Shown here: positions 27,229-37,470 of the stretch, piece by piece
How positions within the stretch are numbered: the first letter of the stretch is position 1
How the letters are laid out: each line of letters opens with the position of its first letter
The notes under the pieces: model-generated
The model's input: the letters and a program-made list of their open reading frames with translations, nothing else
Database searches by the model: none
Told to the model about the DNA's origin: nothing
Program-made: the position numbers and the translations under genes
From: Verrucomicrobiota bacterium
Lineage (GTDB): Bacteria > Verrucomicrobiota > Verrucomicrobiia > Opitutales > Opitutaceae
Direction of reading: 5' to 3'
DNA length: 64,000 nucleotides
NCBI GenBank assembly: GCA_023416735.1
Contig: JAEZGX010000041.1
Span: forward strand, 259,524-323,523

Positions 27229-29184
27229 CTACCTCGTCCGAAACGGCACCGCCGGCAAACCCTCGCCATTATACAACGTCGCCAGCGGGTTCGCCTGCCA
27301 CGCATAACGCACATCCACCGGCTCCAGCACCTCCGGCGCCGAAACAATCACCGTATCGTCCCCTTCAATACGCGCGTCCGCCCAGTGCCATTTTCCATCT
27401 GCACCTGCTACGGAAAATTCACCCAACTTCTCTCCGCGCACCACGAGTCCCCCGTCTGCATTCTTGAACTTCAACACCAGCTCGCGCCCACGCCGCTCCA
27501 GCCCCGCAAACTCCGGCGACCGTGCCGCGATCGGTTTCCCATACACCTCCGCCAGCGCCAGCCGCGCTAATCGCTCCCCCGCCGCCCGCTTCTCACGCGG
27601 ATGAATATCATCCGCATCTCCCGTATCCACGATCGTTGCCAGTCCCGTATTCGCTTCCGCCGCCGCCGTCATCGCCTGCGCCTCGCGCAACTCCGTCCAA
27701 CCATCGCTCGTGCCGGGCTCCGCCTTCCGCTGCATGAACGCTGGCAGCCCCACCATATAAAACGGAAACTCCCCCTGTCCAAACCGCTCCCGCCAATCGC
27801 GAATCAACGCCGGCATCAAAACGTGATACTGCGCCGCCCGCTGAAAATTCGCCTCGCCCTGATACCAAAGCGCCCCCTTCAGCGCCAACGGCACCAGCGG
27901 CGCCAGCGTCCCATTATAAAGCGTCGTCGGCATCGTCGCATAATTCTCCACATCCAGCGGCCACGGATGCGGCGGCCGCGCATCGACGCTCAACTTCGCC
28001 TTCCACTCGCCGGCCAGCGACACCCTCGTTCCATCCGCGAACTGAATTCGAAAACTCTCCGCGTCCGCCTTGAAGCCACCATCCGGCTTCGTGCGGAACA
28101 CCCGCACCGCAATCGTGTTCTTCCCGGGCTTCAACACGCCCGCCGGAATCGGATACGCCCGCGGATTCTCCACCCACGAGCTCGCGCCCACCCACCGCCC
28201 GTTGATGTAGGTCGTATCCATTTTTTCCACGACACCGAGATGGATCCGCGCCCCACCTTCCGGGATTTCCGCCGGCAACTCCACTTCCCTCCGAAACCAG
28301 CACACGCTCGGCGTCTCGCCCACCCCCAGCTCCGCGAAACCTCCGCCGGGCAACTCCACTCGCGTCCATTCGTCGTCCGCCGCCTCCGGCTTCTCCCATC
28401 CTGCGCGCTCGCCCACATCAAACTCCTCCAACCAATGCATCAAAAAACTCCCGTGCTGCGTCCCACCTTTTTCCTTTAAGCGACGAATCTCCGCCAACTG
28501 CTCCGTAAATTCACCCGCCCGCGCCAATCCCTCCGCACTCGTCCACGCCTCGACCGGACTCCCTCCCGACGCCGCGATGATCAATCCAATCGGCACGCCT
28601 GTCTCTTCCTGCACCTTCCGCGCAAAATAAAACGCCACCGCCGAAATCCCCGGCGCCGTCTCCGGCGTGCACACGCGCCACTGTCCGCCTGCCGGCACCG
28701 CCGCCGGCTCATACACGTTCTTCAGCGGCACCGTGAACGCCCGCAGTTGCGGATAATCCGCCACCCGCGCCGCCTCCGCCCCACCGTCGCTGCTCCGCAA
28801 CGCAAATGCCATGTTCGACTGCCCGCTGCACAACCACACATCGCCCACCAGCACATCCCTCAACTCCACGCGCTGCGCCCCCTCGATCGACACTGTGTAA
28901 GGCCCGCCCGCCTCCGGCACCTCCGCCGTCGCCATCCACTTCCCATCCTTCCCCGCCGTCGCTGTCGCGCGCTTCCCCGCGATTTCAACCGTCACGACCT
29001 TGCCCGGCTCCGTCCATCCCCACATGCGATTCGGCTTCCCGCGCTGCAGCACCATGTGATCCCCGAAAATCGGACTCAAAAACGGCAACGCTTCCGCCGC
29101 GAAACCGCTCACCACCACCGCCACAAACAACACCGCCAGCGCAACACCGCGACCGGCCCGACGAACAACACTCGAAGACATCAT
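27229..29184 (-). CDS. Secreted SGNH-type sialate O-acetylesterase-like protein
   Basis: 651 residues from ATG 29184 (MMSSSVVRRAGRG); the next ATG, 29181, is equally possible. Signal peptide ends near GFAA-EALP. SIAE family features: FLSPIFGDHMVLQRGKP, the nucleophile motif CSGQSNMAFAL (Ser123), IIAASGGSPVEAWTS, GALWYQGEANFQRA and the Asp/His pair region DADDIHPREKRAAGERLA. A galactose-binding-like insertion (WFRREVELPAE through INGRWVGASS) is normal for the family. In plant-polysaccharide degraders such enzymes often deacetylate xylan or rhamnogalacturonan rather than sialate; this is likely here. Confidence 0.85.
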   Translation of the reverse strand: MMSSSVVRRAGRGVALAVLFVAVVVSGFAAEALPFLSPIFGDHMVLQRGKPNRMWGWTEPGKVVTVEIAGKRATATAGKDGKWMATAEVPEAGGPYTVSIEGAQRVELRDVLVGDVWLCSGQSNMAFALRSSDGGAEAARVADYPQLRAFTVPLKNVYEPAAVPAGGQWRVCTPETAPGISAVAFYFARKVQEETGVPIGLIIAASGGSPVEAWTSAEGLARAGEFTEQLAEIRRLKEKGGTQHGSFLMHWLEEFDVGERAGWEKPEAADDEWTRVELPGGGFAELGVGETPSVCWFRREVELPAEIPEGGARIHLGVVEKMDTTYINGRWVGASSWVENPRAYPIPAGVLKPGKNTIAVRVFRTKPDGGFKADAESFRIQFADGTRVSLAGEWKAKLSVDARPPHPWPLDVENYATMPTTLYNGTLAPLVPLALKGALWYQGEANFQRAAQYHVLMPALIRDWRERFGQGEFPFYMVGLPAFMQRKAEPGTSDGWTELREAQAMTAAAEANTGLATIVDTGDADDIHPREKRAAGERLARLALAEVYGKPIAARSPEFAGLERRGRELVLKFKNADGGLVVRGEKLGEFSVAGADGKWHWADARIEGDDTVIVSAPEVLEPVDVRYAWQANPLATLYNGEGLPAVPFRTR

Positions 29185-29300
29185 AATAAAACGACAAATT
29201 AGGGGATTGGGGAAACAAACCAGCAGCGCGCCTTGGATACCCATCCGCCTTCCCAACACCAGCCTTCCCCTTATCCTCACGTTCGACTAGCCGCCCCTCC

Positions 29301-29360
<60 letters not shown>

Positions 29361-29423
29361 TCCGACGCATTTCTATCACTAGCACGAATCAAGATCACGA
29401 GCACGACCCTCTCACCACCCTCA

Positions 29424-30185
29424 ATGCCCCTCGACCTCTGGCACTACCCCGTCCTCTTCCTCGTCGGCCTGATCGCCGGCACCGTGGACGCCGTTGCCGG
29501 CGGCGGCGGACTCATCACCGTCCCCGCGCTCCTCAACCTTGGCCTCCCCGTTCCCCTCGCCCTCGGCACCAATAAATTTCAATCCAGCTTCGGCAGCGTC
29601 TCCGCCTCGATCCATTTCCTTCGCTGCCGCGCCGTCACTCTGCGCGAGTGCCGTCTCGGAATTTTAACTACACTCGCCGGCTCGCTCCTCGGCGCTTTCG
29701 CCGTCCAGCAAATCGATTCCAACCTCCTCGCCGACGTCATCCCCTGGCTCCTCGCCGCGATCCTTCTCTACACCCTCCTTCGCCCGAAACTCGGCACCGA
29801 AGACCATCCACCCAAACTCTCCGCCCCGCTCTTCTTCACCGGCTTCGGCCTCGTTCTCGGTTTCTACGACGGCTTCTTCGGTCCCGGCACCGGCTCGTTC
29901 TGGGCCGTCGCATTGATCCTCGTGCTCGGACAAAACTTCGCCCGCGCCACCGCGTTCACGAAAATCATGAACGCCACCAGCAACCTCGCCGCCCTCGCCC
30001 TCTTCCTCGCGGCCGGCCTCGTGCACTTTGGCGCGGGCCTCGCCATGGCCGCCGGACAGCTCCTCGGCGGCAAACTCGGCGCTCACCTCGTCGTCACCCG
30101 CGGCGCCCGCTTCATCCGCCCGATCTTCCTCACCATGGTCACCCTCACCCTCGCCCGCCTCCTCTGGCTGAACTACGCCAAGTAG
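29424..30185 (+). CDS. TSUP-family membrane permease (TauE/SafE type)
   Basis: 253 residues with about eight hydrophobic segments. N-terminal LVGLIAGTVDAVAGGGGLIT and NKFQSSFGS, then the second half GFYDGFFGPGTGSFWA and KIMNATSNLAALALF show the two internal repeats of the TauE/SafE fold. The family exports sulfur-containing or organic anions; substrate here unknown. The ATG is 19 bp after a CACGAGCACGA tract. Confidence 0.88.
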   Translation: MPLDLWHYPVLFLVGLIAGTVDAVAGGGGLITVPALLNLGLPVPLALGTNKFQSSFGSVSASIHFLRCRAVTLRECRLGILTTLAGSLLGAFAVQQIDSNLLADVIPWLLAAILLYTLLRPKLGTEDHPPKLSAPLFFTGFGLVLGFYDGFFGPGTGSFWAVALILVLGQNFARATAFTKIMNATSNLAALALFLAAGLVHFGAGLAMAAGQLLGGKLGAHLVVTRGARFIRPIFLTMVTLTLARLLWLNYAK

Positions 30186-30239
30186 CTGAAGACCGACGTC
30201 TCTCGGACTACCGCTCACGAAGGAAGATTCTTCGCCCCC

Positions 30240-30458
30240 TCATCCCGTCCGCGGCGTCTGCTCATTCACATTCCGCAACAACGCCGCCAGATTCCGATAA
30301 TCCGGATACTGCGCCGCCTCCGTCGCCAGAAACTCAATCGTCCACTGCCGCGTCAGCCGGCTCGGACTTTCGCTCGAGGGATGCGCCCGCACGTCGAGCT
30401 GCGCCAGCTTCGTCGCAAGGTGATGTTCAAGCCGGGCAAGAAATTCGACGGTTTCCAT
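30240..30458 (-). CDS. Small hypothetical protein
   Basis: 72 residues from ATG 30458 (METVEFLARLEHHLATKLAQ). Mostly helical; contains VRAHPSSESPSRLTRQWTI and EAAQYPDYRNLAALLRNVN. I do not recognise a family. Codon usage matches neighbours and the frame is clean, so it is probably real. It shares the minus strand with the glycolipid-binding-domain gene upstream. Confidence 0.55.
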   Translation of the reverse strand: METVEFLARLEHHLATKLAQLDVRAHPSSESPSRLTRQWTIEFLATEAAQYPDYRNLAALLRNVNEQTPRTG

Positions 30459-30509
30459 TCGGAAACCTAACACGCGCCTGGCGCCCCGCAACCCCGCCCT
30501 CCCTCACCT

Positions 30510-31100
30510 TCACCCGGCCGCAAACACCTCCACTTTCTCCGCCACCCACAATCCTGGATACTCCAACACCAACCCGTTTTCATCCACCCTCAGCTTGCCC
30601 GCATATCCCACCGTCGGCGCTGCATAATCATACGTCCGATCATCGACCCGCTCGATCGTCTGCGGCAATCGCCTCAGCTCAAACTCCGGCACCTTCAACC
30701 ACGCGACCGACACCTCCGCTCGTCCACCCACTTTCATCCCCTCACGGCGAAACGTGATCAAATTCGTTGCCGGCGAAAAATTCAGATCGAAGTCCACACA
30801 CCCGCCCACCTCCGAAGCCTCTCGCCCATTGCACGTCCACTCGCCTCGCGCATTCACGCGCACCTCGACGTCGATCGTTCGCCCGCCGAGATGCCCCTTC
30901 ACCTCACCCCATTGCGTCCGCCACGCCGCGTCACATTCCACCTGATACGCCAGCTCCGTAATTCGCCCTTCCTCCAGAAACACGGCGCTCCCCTCGATCC
31001 TCCACGCCTCCTGCCCGCGCCAAAGTCGCATTGTATCCGTCCCGACCGCATTCAACCGCCGCCATAACACCGCCGCGATCAACTCCTCCCCACCTTTCAT
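30510..31100 (-). CDS. Putative glycolipid-binding domain protein (PF06475-like)
   Basis: 196 residues from ATG 31100 (MKGGEELIAAVLWRRLN). Family features: AYQVECDAAWRTQ, RGEWTCNGREASEVGGCVDF, and DLNFSPATNLITFRR, followed by LPQTIERVDDRTYDYA. The crystal structure of a family member suggested glycolipid binding; physiological role is unknown. No signal peptide. Downstream gene 51 bp away on the same strand. Confidence 0.75.
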   Translation of the reverse strand: MKGGEELIAAVLWRRLNAVGTDTMRLWRGQEAWRIEGSAVFLEEGRITELAYQVECDAAWRTQWGEVKGHLGGRTIDVEVRVNARGEWTCNGREASEVGGCVDFDLNFSPATNLITFRREGMKVGGRAEVSVAWLKVPEFELRRLPQTIERVDDRTYDYAAPTVGYAGKLRVDENGLVLEYPGLWVAEKVEVFAAG

Positions 31101-31125
31101 TTCCACTTTCCCTCCCGCCGGTTCG

Positions 31126-31443
31126 CTACCGCCCCACCGCCACTATCACCGCAACGACGGCCACCACCAACCCCGCTCCCGACATCACCATCATCATCAC
31201 CGCCCGCCGCTGCAGCGCCTGCACCGCCTCCGCCTGACGCGTCAACTCCTGCGCCACCGCCTGCAACTGCTGCGCCACTCCGCTCAACACCTCTCCCGCC
31301 CGCAGAGTCTCCTGCTCGATCTTGCTCACGCGATCCTCCATCCGCGTCGCCTCCCGCGTCGAACGCATCCCCGCCACAATGCCACCCGCCTGCGCAATCA
31401 ACGGCGCCACCGCCTTCAAAATTGGAATCACTTGCAAAGCCAT
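31126..31443 (-). CDS. Coiled-coil protein with C-terminal membrane anchor
   Basis: 105 residues from ATG 31443 (MALQVIPILKAVAPLIAQAG). An amphipathic or hydrophobic N-terminus is followed by a heptad-rich coiled coil (about 40-85, MEDRVSKIEQETLRAGEVL, GVAQQLQAVAQELTRQAEA). One membrane helix ends the protein (MVMSGAGLVVAVVAVIVAV). It lies 25 bp upstream of the glycolipid-binding-domain gene and is likely co-transcribed. Function unknown. Confidence 0.6.
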   Translation of the reverse strand: MALQVIPILKAVAPLIAQAGGIVAGMRSTREATRMEDRVSKIEQETLRAGEVLSGVAQQLQAVAQELTRQAEAVQALQRRAVMMMVMSGAGLVVAVVAVIVAVGR

Positions 31444-31719
31444 ACCCCAATCGACCACCTCCCCTCGCCCAAGTTCAACTCCCTTCACGCCTCCCCATCG
31501 CCCTCCCCGCGAGCGCCCTAGAATGTAAGACACTCAAGCCCGCAACCACGCGCGCCCCCACGCCAACCACTCGCCCCTCAACAACGTCCAAATTTCGCGC
31601 CCTTTCGCGTGTTTCGCGGGCAACCCGATGTCCCAAACTCCCTCGTCCCCACACTTGCCCTCCCTCTCTCCCCCGCTTCCCTCTCCCTTCTTCTTTCTCC
31701 TCTTTCCGCGACCGCCCAC

Positions 31720-32865
<1,146 letters not shown>

Positions 32866-32871
32866 CCCAGC

Positions 32872-32946
32872 CAAAAGGCGCAGAACGCACCAAGAGGCCC
32901 CCGAGAGCTCCTCCGAATCTTGCGCCTTCTGCGCCTCTTTGCGGCC
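32872..32946. repeat. Palindromic GGCGCAGAA / TTCTGCGCC repeat
   Basis: Arms 32872-32899 (CAAAAGGCGCAGAACGCACC, AAGAGGCC) and 32929-32946 plus (CTTGCGCCTTCTGCGCC, TCTTTGCGGCC). It starts 6 bp after the rlmN stop. The remaining gap 32947-33115 holds further degenerate tracts (TTCGTGTCCATTCATGG, CTTCGCGTCCTTCGCGG) and no gene. Confidence 0.65.
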
Positions 32947-33115
32947 AGATGTATCACCACGGAATTCTCAACCGCCACAGAGCCGAGATCATCACAACCA
33001 CTCACGAATCAGAGCCCCCGCAATTCGTGCTCCTTCGTGTCCATTCATGGTTCCTCTTTGCGAGACTCCGCTCTTCGCCCTTAACGCCTTCGCGTCCTTC
33101 GCGGTCCGCTTAAAC

Positions 33116-34171
33116 CTACCGGCCCCGCCTCGCCCTCACCGCATCCGCCAACACCCCCAGCACCGGCAGCGTCTGTTCCCACGACACACACGCGTCCGTC
33201 ACGCTCCGCCCATACACCAGCGGCTCCGCGCGATAATCCTGCGCCCCGCCCACGAGATTGCTCTCGAGCATTACCGCCGCGATCGCTCGCTCCCCACCCG
33301 CGATCTGCGCCGCCAAATCCGCCGCCACCACGGCCTGACGCACAGGATCCTTCCCGCTGTTCGCATGGCTGCAATCCACCATTAGCCGGTCCACCAACCC
33401 AAACTTCCGCAACAACTCCACCGCCGCCCCCACATCCCGCGTCGAAAAATTCGGACCGCGCGTCCCGCCCCGCAGCACCAGGTGCGTATCCACATTTCCA
33501 CTCGTCCCCAAAATCGCCGGCACGCCCTCCCGCGTCAGCGTCGGAAACCAGTGCGGCTCCCGCGCCGACCGCATCGCATCCACCGCCACCTGCACGTCGC
33601 CATCCGTCCGATTCTTGAAACCCACAGGCATCGACAACCCCGACGCCAGCTCGCGATGCACCTGGCTCTCCACCGTCCGCGCCCCGATCGCACCCCACGC
33701 CACCAAATCGGCGTAATACTGCCCCAGCGTTGTATCCAAAAACTCAGTTCCCACCGGCAACCCGAGTTCCACCACGTCTCGCATCAACTTCCGCCCCAGC
33801 CGCAATCCACGCCCGATATCATAACTGCCATCGCGCCCCGGATCGTTGATCAGCCCTTTCCAGCCCACCACCGTCCGCGGCTTCTCGAAATACACGCGCA
33901 TCACCACCAGCAACTCCGCCGCATACACCTTCGCCGCCTCGCGCAACCGGTGCGCATACTCGAACGCCGCCTCCGGATCGTGAATCGAGCACGGCCCGAC
34001 CACGACCATCAGCCGATCATCCCTCCCACCCATCACCGCCGCCACGTCCGTCCTTGCCCGCGCTACCATCGCCGCCCCTTCATCCGTCAACGGCAGCTCC
34101 GCCTCCAACTCCCGCGGAGCCAGCAACGGCCGCGTCGCCCGAATCCTCAAATCCGCCGTCCGCTCATGCAT
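33116..34171 (-). CDS. 3-deoxy-7-phosphoheptulonate (DAHP) synthase, class I AroFGH type
   Basis: 351 residues, the usual length. Motifs: VVVGPCSIHDPEAAFEYA, MRVYFEKPRTVVGWKGLIND, GTEFLDTTLGQYYADLVAWG, ARTVESQVHRELASGLSMPVG, FKNRTDGDV and LMVDCSHANSGKD. It catalyses PEP plus erythrose-4-phosphate to DAHP, the first step of the shikimate pathway, and needs a divalent metal. Which feedback type (Phe, Tyr, Trp) cannot be read. It is isolated from other aro genes. Confidence 0.95.
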   Translation of the reverse strand: MHERTADLRIRATRPLLAPRELEAELPLTDEGAAMVARARTDVAAVMGGRDDRLMVVVGPCSIHDPEAAFEYAHRLREAAKVYAAELLVVMRVYFEKPRTVVGWKGLINDPGRDGSYDIGRGLRLGRKLMRDVVELGLPVGTEFLDTTLGQYYADLVAWGAIGARTVESQVHRELASGLSMPVGFKNRTDGDVQVAVDAMRSAREPHWFPTLTREGVPAILGTSGNVDTHLVLRGGTRGPNFSTRDVGAAVELLRKFGLVDRLMVDCSHANSGKDPVRQAVVAADLAAQIAGGERAIAAVMLESNLVGGAQDYRAEPLVYGRSVTDACVSWEQTLPVLGVLADAVRARRGR

Positions 34172-34254
34172 GCGCGCGAATCATCTCGCCTGATTCCCCT
34201 TCGTGTAAATTCGCGTCCATCCGTGGTTCCAATTCCTCCCGCCCGATCCGTGGT

Positions 34255-35550
34255 TCACAACCCCCGCGCCCGCGCAATCAACTCCGATCCCGCCAGCGCC
34301 GCCTCGATCCGCGCCGCCACACCGAGCTTCTCCGACCGGTTGCGCAGCGTCAAAAACGCCAGTGACGCCGCCTCGTTCCCCACCGCCGCCTCCGCCGTCC
34401 GCGCCAGCACGTCGTCCATCGGCGGGATCTGCTCCGCCGACAGCAAATTCTTCTCGCCGAGAAACAGCGTGAGCGACGCGCCCAACATCTCCAGCCACGC
34501 GCGTGGCGACGCCGGCGGCTCATACTTCAACCCGCCTTTCGCCGGCATCCATTCCATGAATACGCGGATCTGCTCGTGCAGCTTCGCCAGTTCCACGTCC
34601 GCCGTCGCCGGCGTCCACCGCGCCGTAAAGGTCTTCCGCTCGCGAAACTTCTTCACCTCCCACACGCGCAACACCAGCTCGTAGTCTCCCGCCTTCTGCC
34701 GTATCGCACCCGTGAATACGTAGTCCAGTCCGCCTTCTGTCGTCTCGACGAGCTGACGCAGGTTCTCGGCCGTCCACTCCGAGGGAAACAGCGCATAGTG
34801 GCGCTCCATCAAGCCCACCGCCGCAATCGACGCATAGTGCGGCGTGAACTGAAACGTCTCCGCCAGCCACAACGGCACCGCGCGGCTCAACCGCCCGAGC
34901 TCATCCTCCGGCCGTTCCGCCGCCGACGCATCCGCCATCCCCGGCGTCGCCAGTTGCCCAAATCCCACCCGCCGCAACCGCGGCTCCTTTGGCGCCAACA
35001 CCTGCTCCGCCAGCGGCTCGAGCCCATAGAACCATATCGGTTTGCTGATGCTCACCAGATTCACCTTCGCCGCTTCCTGCGCCGCCCCACCTCCATCGCC
35101 CACCGGCGCATGCTCCGACTGCATCAACTCCGCGATCGCATTGGAAAAACCATACAGCCGCTCCTCCAAATCCGGCCGCTTCAACGCGAACAGAATATCC
35201 AGCAAATGCTGCGCCGCATCCACGTTCCGCAACACCAGATACGCCTGGAGCAAATTGATCCCCGTCGCCGGTCCATGCCGCTCCGCATCGTAACGCGGCG
35301 CCACCAGTTCCACGACTTCCTTCACATTCCCCGTCACACCCAAATCGCCCGAAATCGTCACGAGCACATCCGGCCGATCTCCCTCCGTCGCCAGCACCTC
35401 TTCGTAGATCGCCACCGCCCCAACCAAATCCTTCAACTCGAGGCGTTCGCGCGCCGCCACCAGCTTCGTCCTCACCGCCCCCGCCGCCGTTTCCGCACTC
35501 GAAACTTGGGGCACCGTTTTCTTCTGCGCGAATCGATCGAAAAATCCCAT
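34255..35550 (-). CDS. Hypothetical helical protein (TPR-like N-terminal part)
   Basis: 431 residues from ATG 35550 (MGFFDRFAQKKTVPQVSS); the upstream extension is encoded by a repeat tract and is unlikely. N-terminal helices (KLVAARERLELKDLVGAVAI, LQAYLVLRNVDAAQHLLDIL) look TPR-like. The middle part, IWFYGLEPLAEQVLAPKEPR, then LAETFQFTPHYASIAAVGLM, and the C-terminal LTLRNRSEKLGVAARIEAA have no family I recognise. It is soluble and has no signal peptide. The gene lies 83 bp upstream of the DAHP synthase gene. Confidence 0.7.
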   Translation of the reverse strand: MGFFDRFAQKKTVPQVSSAETAAGAVRTKLVAARERLELKDLVGAVAIYEEVLATEGDRPDVLVTISGDLGVTGNVKEVVELVAPRYDAERHGPATGINLLQAYLVLRNVDAAQHLLDILFALKRPDLEERLYGFSNAIAELMQSEHAPVGDGGGAAQEAAKVNLVSISKPIWFYGLEPLAEQVLAPKEPRLRRVGFGQLATPGMADASAAERPEDELGRLSRAVPLWLAETFQFTPHYASIAAVGLMERHYALFPSEWTAENLRQLVETTEGGLDYVFTGAIRQKAGDYELVLRVWEVKKFRERKTFTARWTPATADVELAKLHEQIRVFMEWMPAKGGLKYEPPASPRAWLEMLGASLTLFLGEKNLLSAEQIPPMDDVLARTAEAAVGNEAASLAFLTLRNRSEKLGVAARIEAALAGSELIARARGL

Positions 35551-35717
35551 GCGCCGAAGAAAGCGCCCCCTCCTCCTCTGGCGAACAGAATCACATCCCC
35601 TCGCCCCCACAGATTCTCGTTCTTCGTTCTCTTTCTCTTTCTCGTTCTCCCCTCTCCGCCGCCTCCAAAATTCGAAAATCCCAAATCGTTCCGAGCGAAG
35701 CGAGAAGCCTGACAATT

Positions 35718-36629
35718 CTAAAATCCCCCGCCCCTCATCACCAACCGCCTCACTCCCTCAATCGGCGGCTCCGTCACCGGCACCAACGCCAGCGGCGACC
35801 GCGGCGCCAGCGCCTCCAACACCACCCGGTGCGTCAAAATCGGGCCGCTCAATCCCGCACTCAACTCGTCCACCGGCTCACCGGGAAACAGCGTCGTCGC
35901 CACCCGCACCGCCAACTCCGACAGCTCGCTCACCGACTCCACGATCAATTGATGCGCCGTGTGATCCCCCTCGCTCGCCAGCCGCAACACCGCCGGCGCG
36001 AGCGCCCCGATCTTCCGATTCGGTTCTGTATCCGCATAAAAATACCGCGTCACCGTCGACGCATCCGCCCCCTCCCCCAACTGCGTGTGATCCCGCACCG
36101 TCGGCCCAAGCCGCGACGCCGGCGCCCACCCTTGCAACTCCAGCAGCGCCCGCGACACCGCCCGTCGCCCCAAATCATACGCGCTCCCGGGATCGCCAAA
36201 ACGCCACCCCAGCCCTCCCGCATAATGAATTCCGCCGCTTCGATCCCGTGCCGCCACAAACGACCCGGTTCCCGAGTGCAACACCAGTCCCGCCCCGCCG
36301 TTCGTCGCCAGCTCCAACACCGGCAACGAATCCGCTCCCGTTTTCACTCTTCCGAAATCCGTCAACTCCGTCGCGATCTCCTGCCAAAAACCCGCACTCC
36401 CCGCCATGAACAGCTGCGTCTCCGAAATCCGAATACGCGGCACGAGCCGCCTCCCTTCCGCCAGCAGCGCGCACAACGCATCCGTAATGATCAACCGCGC
36501 CTGCTCCGCGCCCGCCACATTGGGGTTACATCCCGGCGCCACCTGCCGCGCCACCACCGCGCCCGTCTCATCAATCAGGATACACTCCGTCTTCGTCGCC
36601 CCGCCATCGACCCCGATCTTGAAGTTCAT
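35718..36629 (-). CDS. BadF/BadG/BcrA/BcrD-type kinase, N-acetylglucosamine-kinase-like
   Basis: 303 residues. ASKHA phosphate-1 motif IGVDGGATKTECIL, adenosine and phosphate-2 region LVLHSGTGSFVAARD, and GGLGWRFGDPGSAYDLGRRA, the pattern of GlcNAc kinases. It would phosphorylate an amino sugar using ATP in the cytoplasm. The SIS-domain protein encoded 43 bp upstream supports an amino-sugar or muropeptide recycling role (inference). Confidence 0.82.
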   Translation of the reverse strand: MNFKIGVDGGATKTECILIDETGAVVARQVAPGCNPNVAGAEQARLIITDALCALLAEGRRLVPRIRISETQLFMAGSAGFWQEIATELTDFGRVKTGADSLPVLELATNGGAGLVLHSGTGSFVAARDRSGGIHYAGGLGWRFGDPGSAYDLGRRAVSRALLELQGWAPASRLGPTVRDHTQLGEGADASTVTRYFYADTEPNRKIGALAPAVLRLASEGDHTAHQLIVESVSELSELAVRVATTLFPGEPVDELSAGLSGPILTHRVVLEALAPRSPLALVPVTEPPIEGVRRLVMRGGGF

Positions 36630-36672
36630 GCTTCCATCCTCCCCGCCGCCAGCGCCCGCGAGCAGTCCTCGC

Positions 36673-37440
36673 TCACGCCAGCTGCCGGCTCAGCCGCCCT
36701 TTGTATTTCTCCGCCAGTTCCCGATTCCGCTCGATCGACCCCGGCACATTCTGGCTTCGCAAAATCGGTAGCGGATGCCCGTTCGCCTTCAGCCAGTCCA
36801 CGACCGATAGCATCAACCAGTTCAACAGCGAACAGCCGATAAACGTCGACGTCGGTCCCGCCATAATCCCGTCGCGCACCTCGACAATCGCATCTCCGGG
36901 CACCCCGCCATTATCCAACACATAGTCCGCGACCTCGTGCAGTTTCTTCCCTTCCGGATGCACCGTCGCATACGTGGTCGACATCGCCAGCGCCGTCAGC
37001 CCGACGACGGTCAGTCCTTTCTTCTTCGCATACGTCGCGACTTCCAGCGGCGACGAATTCTTTCCCGAATTCGAAATCACGATGATCACCTCGCCCGCCC
37101 GCAGCTGATACTGCCGGTCGTGCCGCTCCACGAGCTTCGTCCCATAACCGACAAGATTCTCCACGAATCCCGCCGTCGGATCGATGATCCCATTCACGCA
37201 CACGAGTCCGCCCGCGCGCCCGATGATCTCCCGCGCAATCAACTCGCTGTGCCCGCTGCCAAACGTGTGCACCACTCCGCCGCCCGCGATCGAAGCCCCC
37301 ACGATCGGCGTCAGCTTCGCAATCGTCTCCGCATTCCCCGCCCAAGCGCGCGCCAACATCTCGTTCGCTCGCCGATAATAGGTGGCCGCCAGCCCCGTCT
37401 CACTCCCGCTCGCGTGCGGCATTCCGATGTTCGTGTCCAT
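36673..37440 (-). CDS. SIS-domain sugar-phosphate isomerase/binding protein
   Basis: 255 residues. SIS motifs: GGGVVHTFGSGHSELIAREI, VIIVISNSGKNSSPLEVA, TVVGLTALAMSTT and GPTSTFIGCSLLNWLML. The family binds sugar phosphates, often amino sugars. Start: ATG 37440 lies inside a repeat tract (GGACACGAATGGACACGAA read on this strand), so the next ATG at 37422 (MPHASGSETG) may be the true start. Probably an operon with the kinase gene downstream. Confidence 0.82.
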   Translation of the reverse strand: MDTNIGMPHASGSETGLAATYYRRANEMLARAWAGNAETIAKLTPIVGASIAGGGVVHTFGSGHSELIAREIIGRAGGLVCVNGIIDPTAGFVENLVGYGTKLVERHDRQYQLRAGEVIIVISNSGKNSSPLEVATYAKKKGLTVVGLTALAMSTTYATVHPEGKKLHEVADYVLDNGGVPGDAIVEVRDGIMAGPTSTFIGCSLLNWLMLSVVDWLKANGHPLPILRSQNVPGSIERNRELAEKYKGRLSRQLA

Positions 37441-37470
37441 TCGTGTCCCTTCGTGGTTATCGCAATCCCG

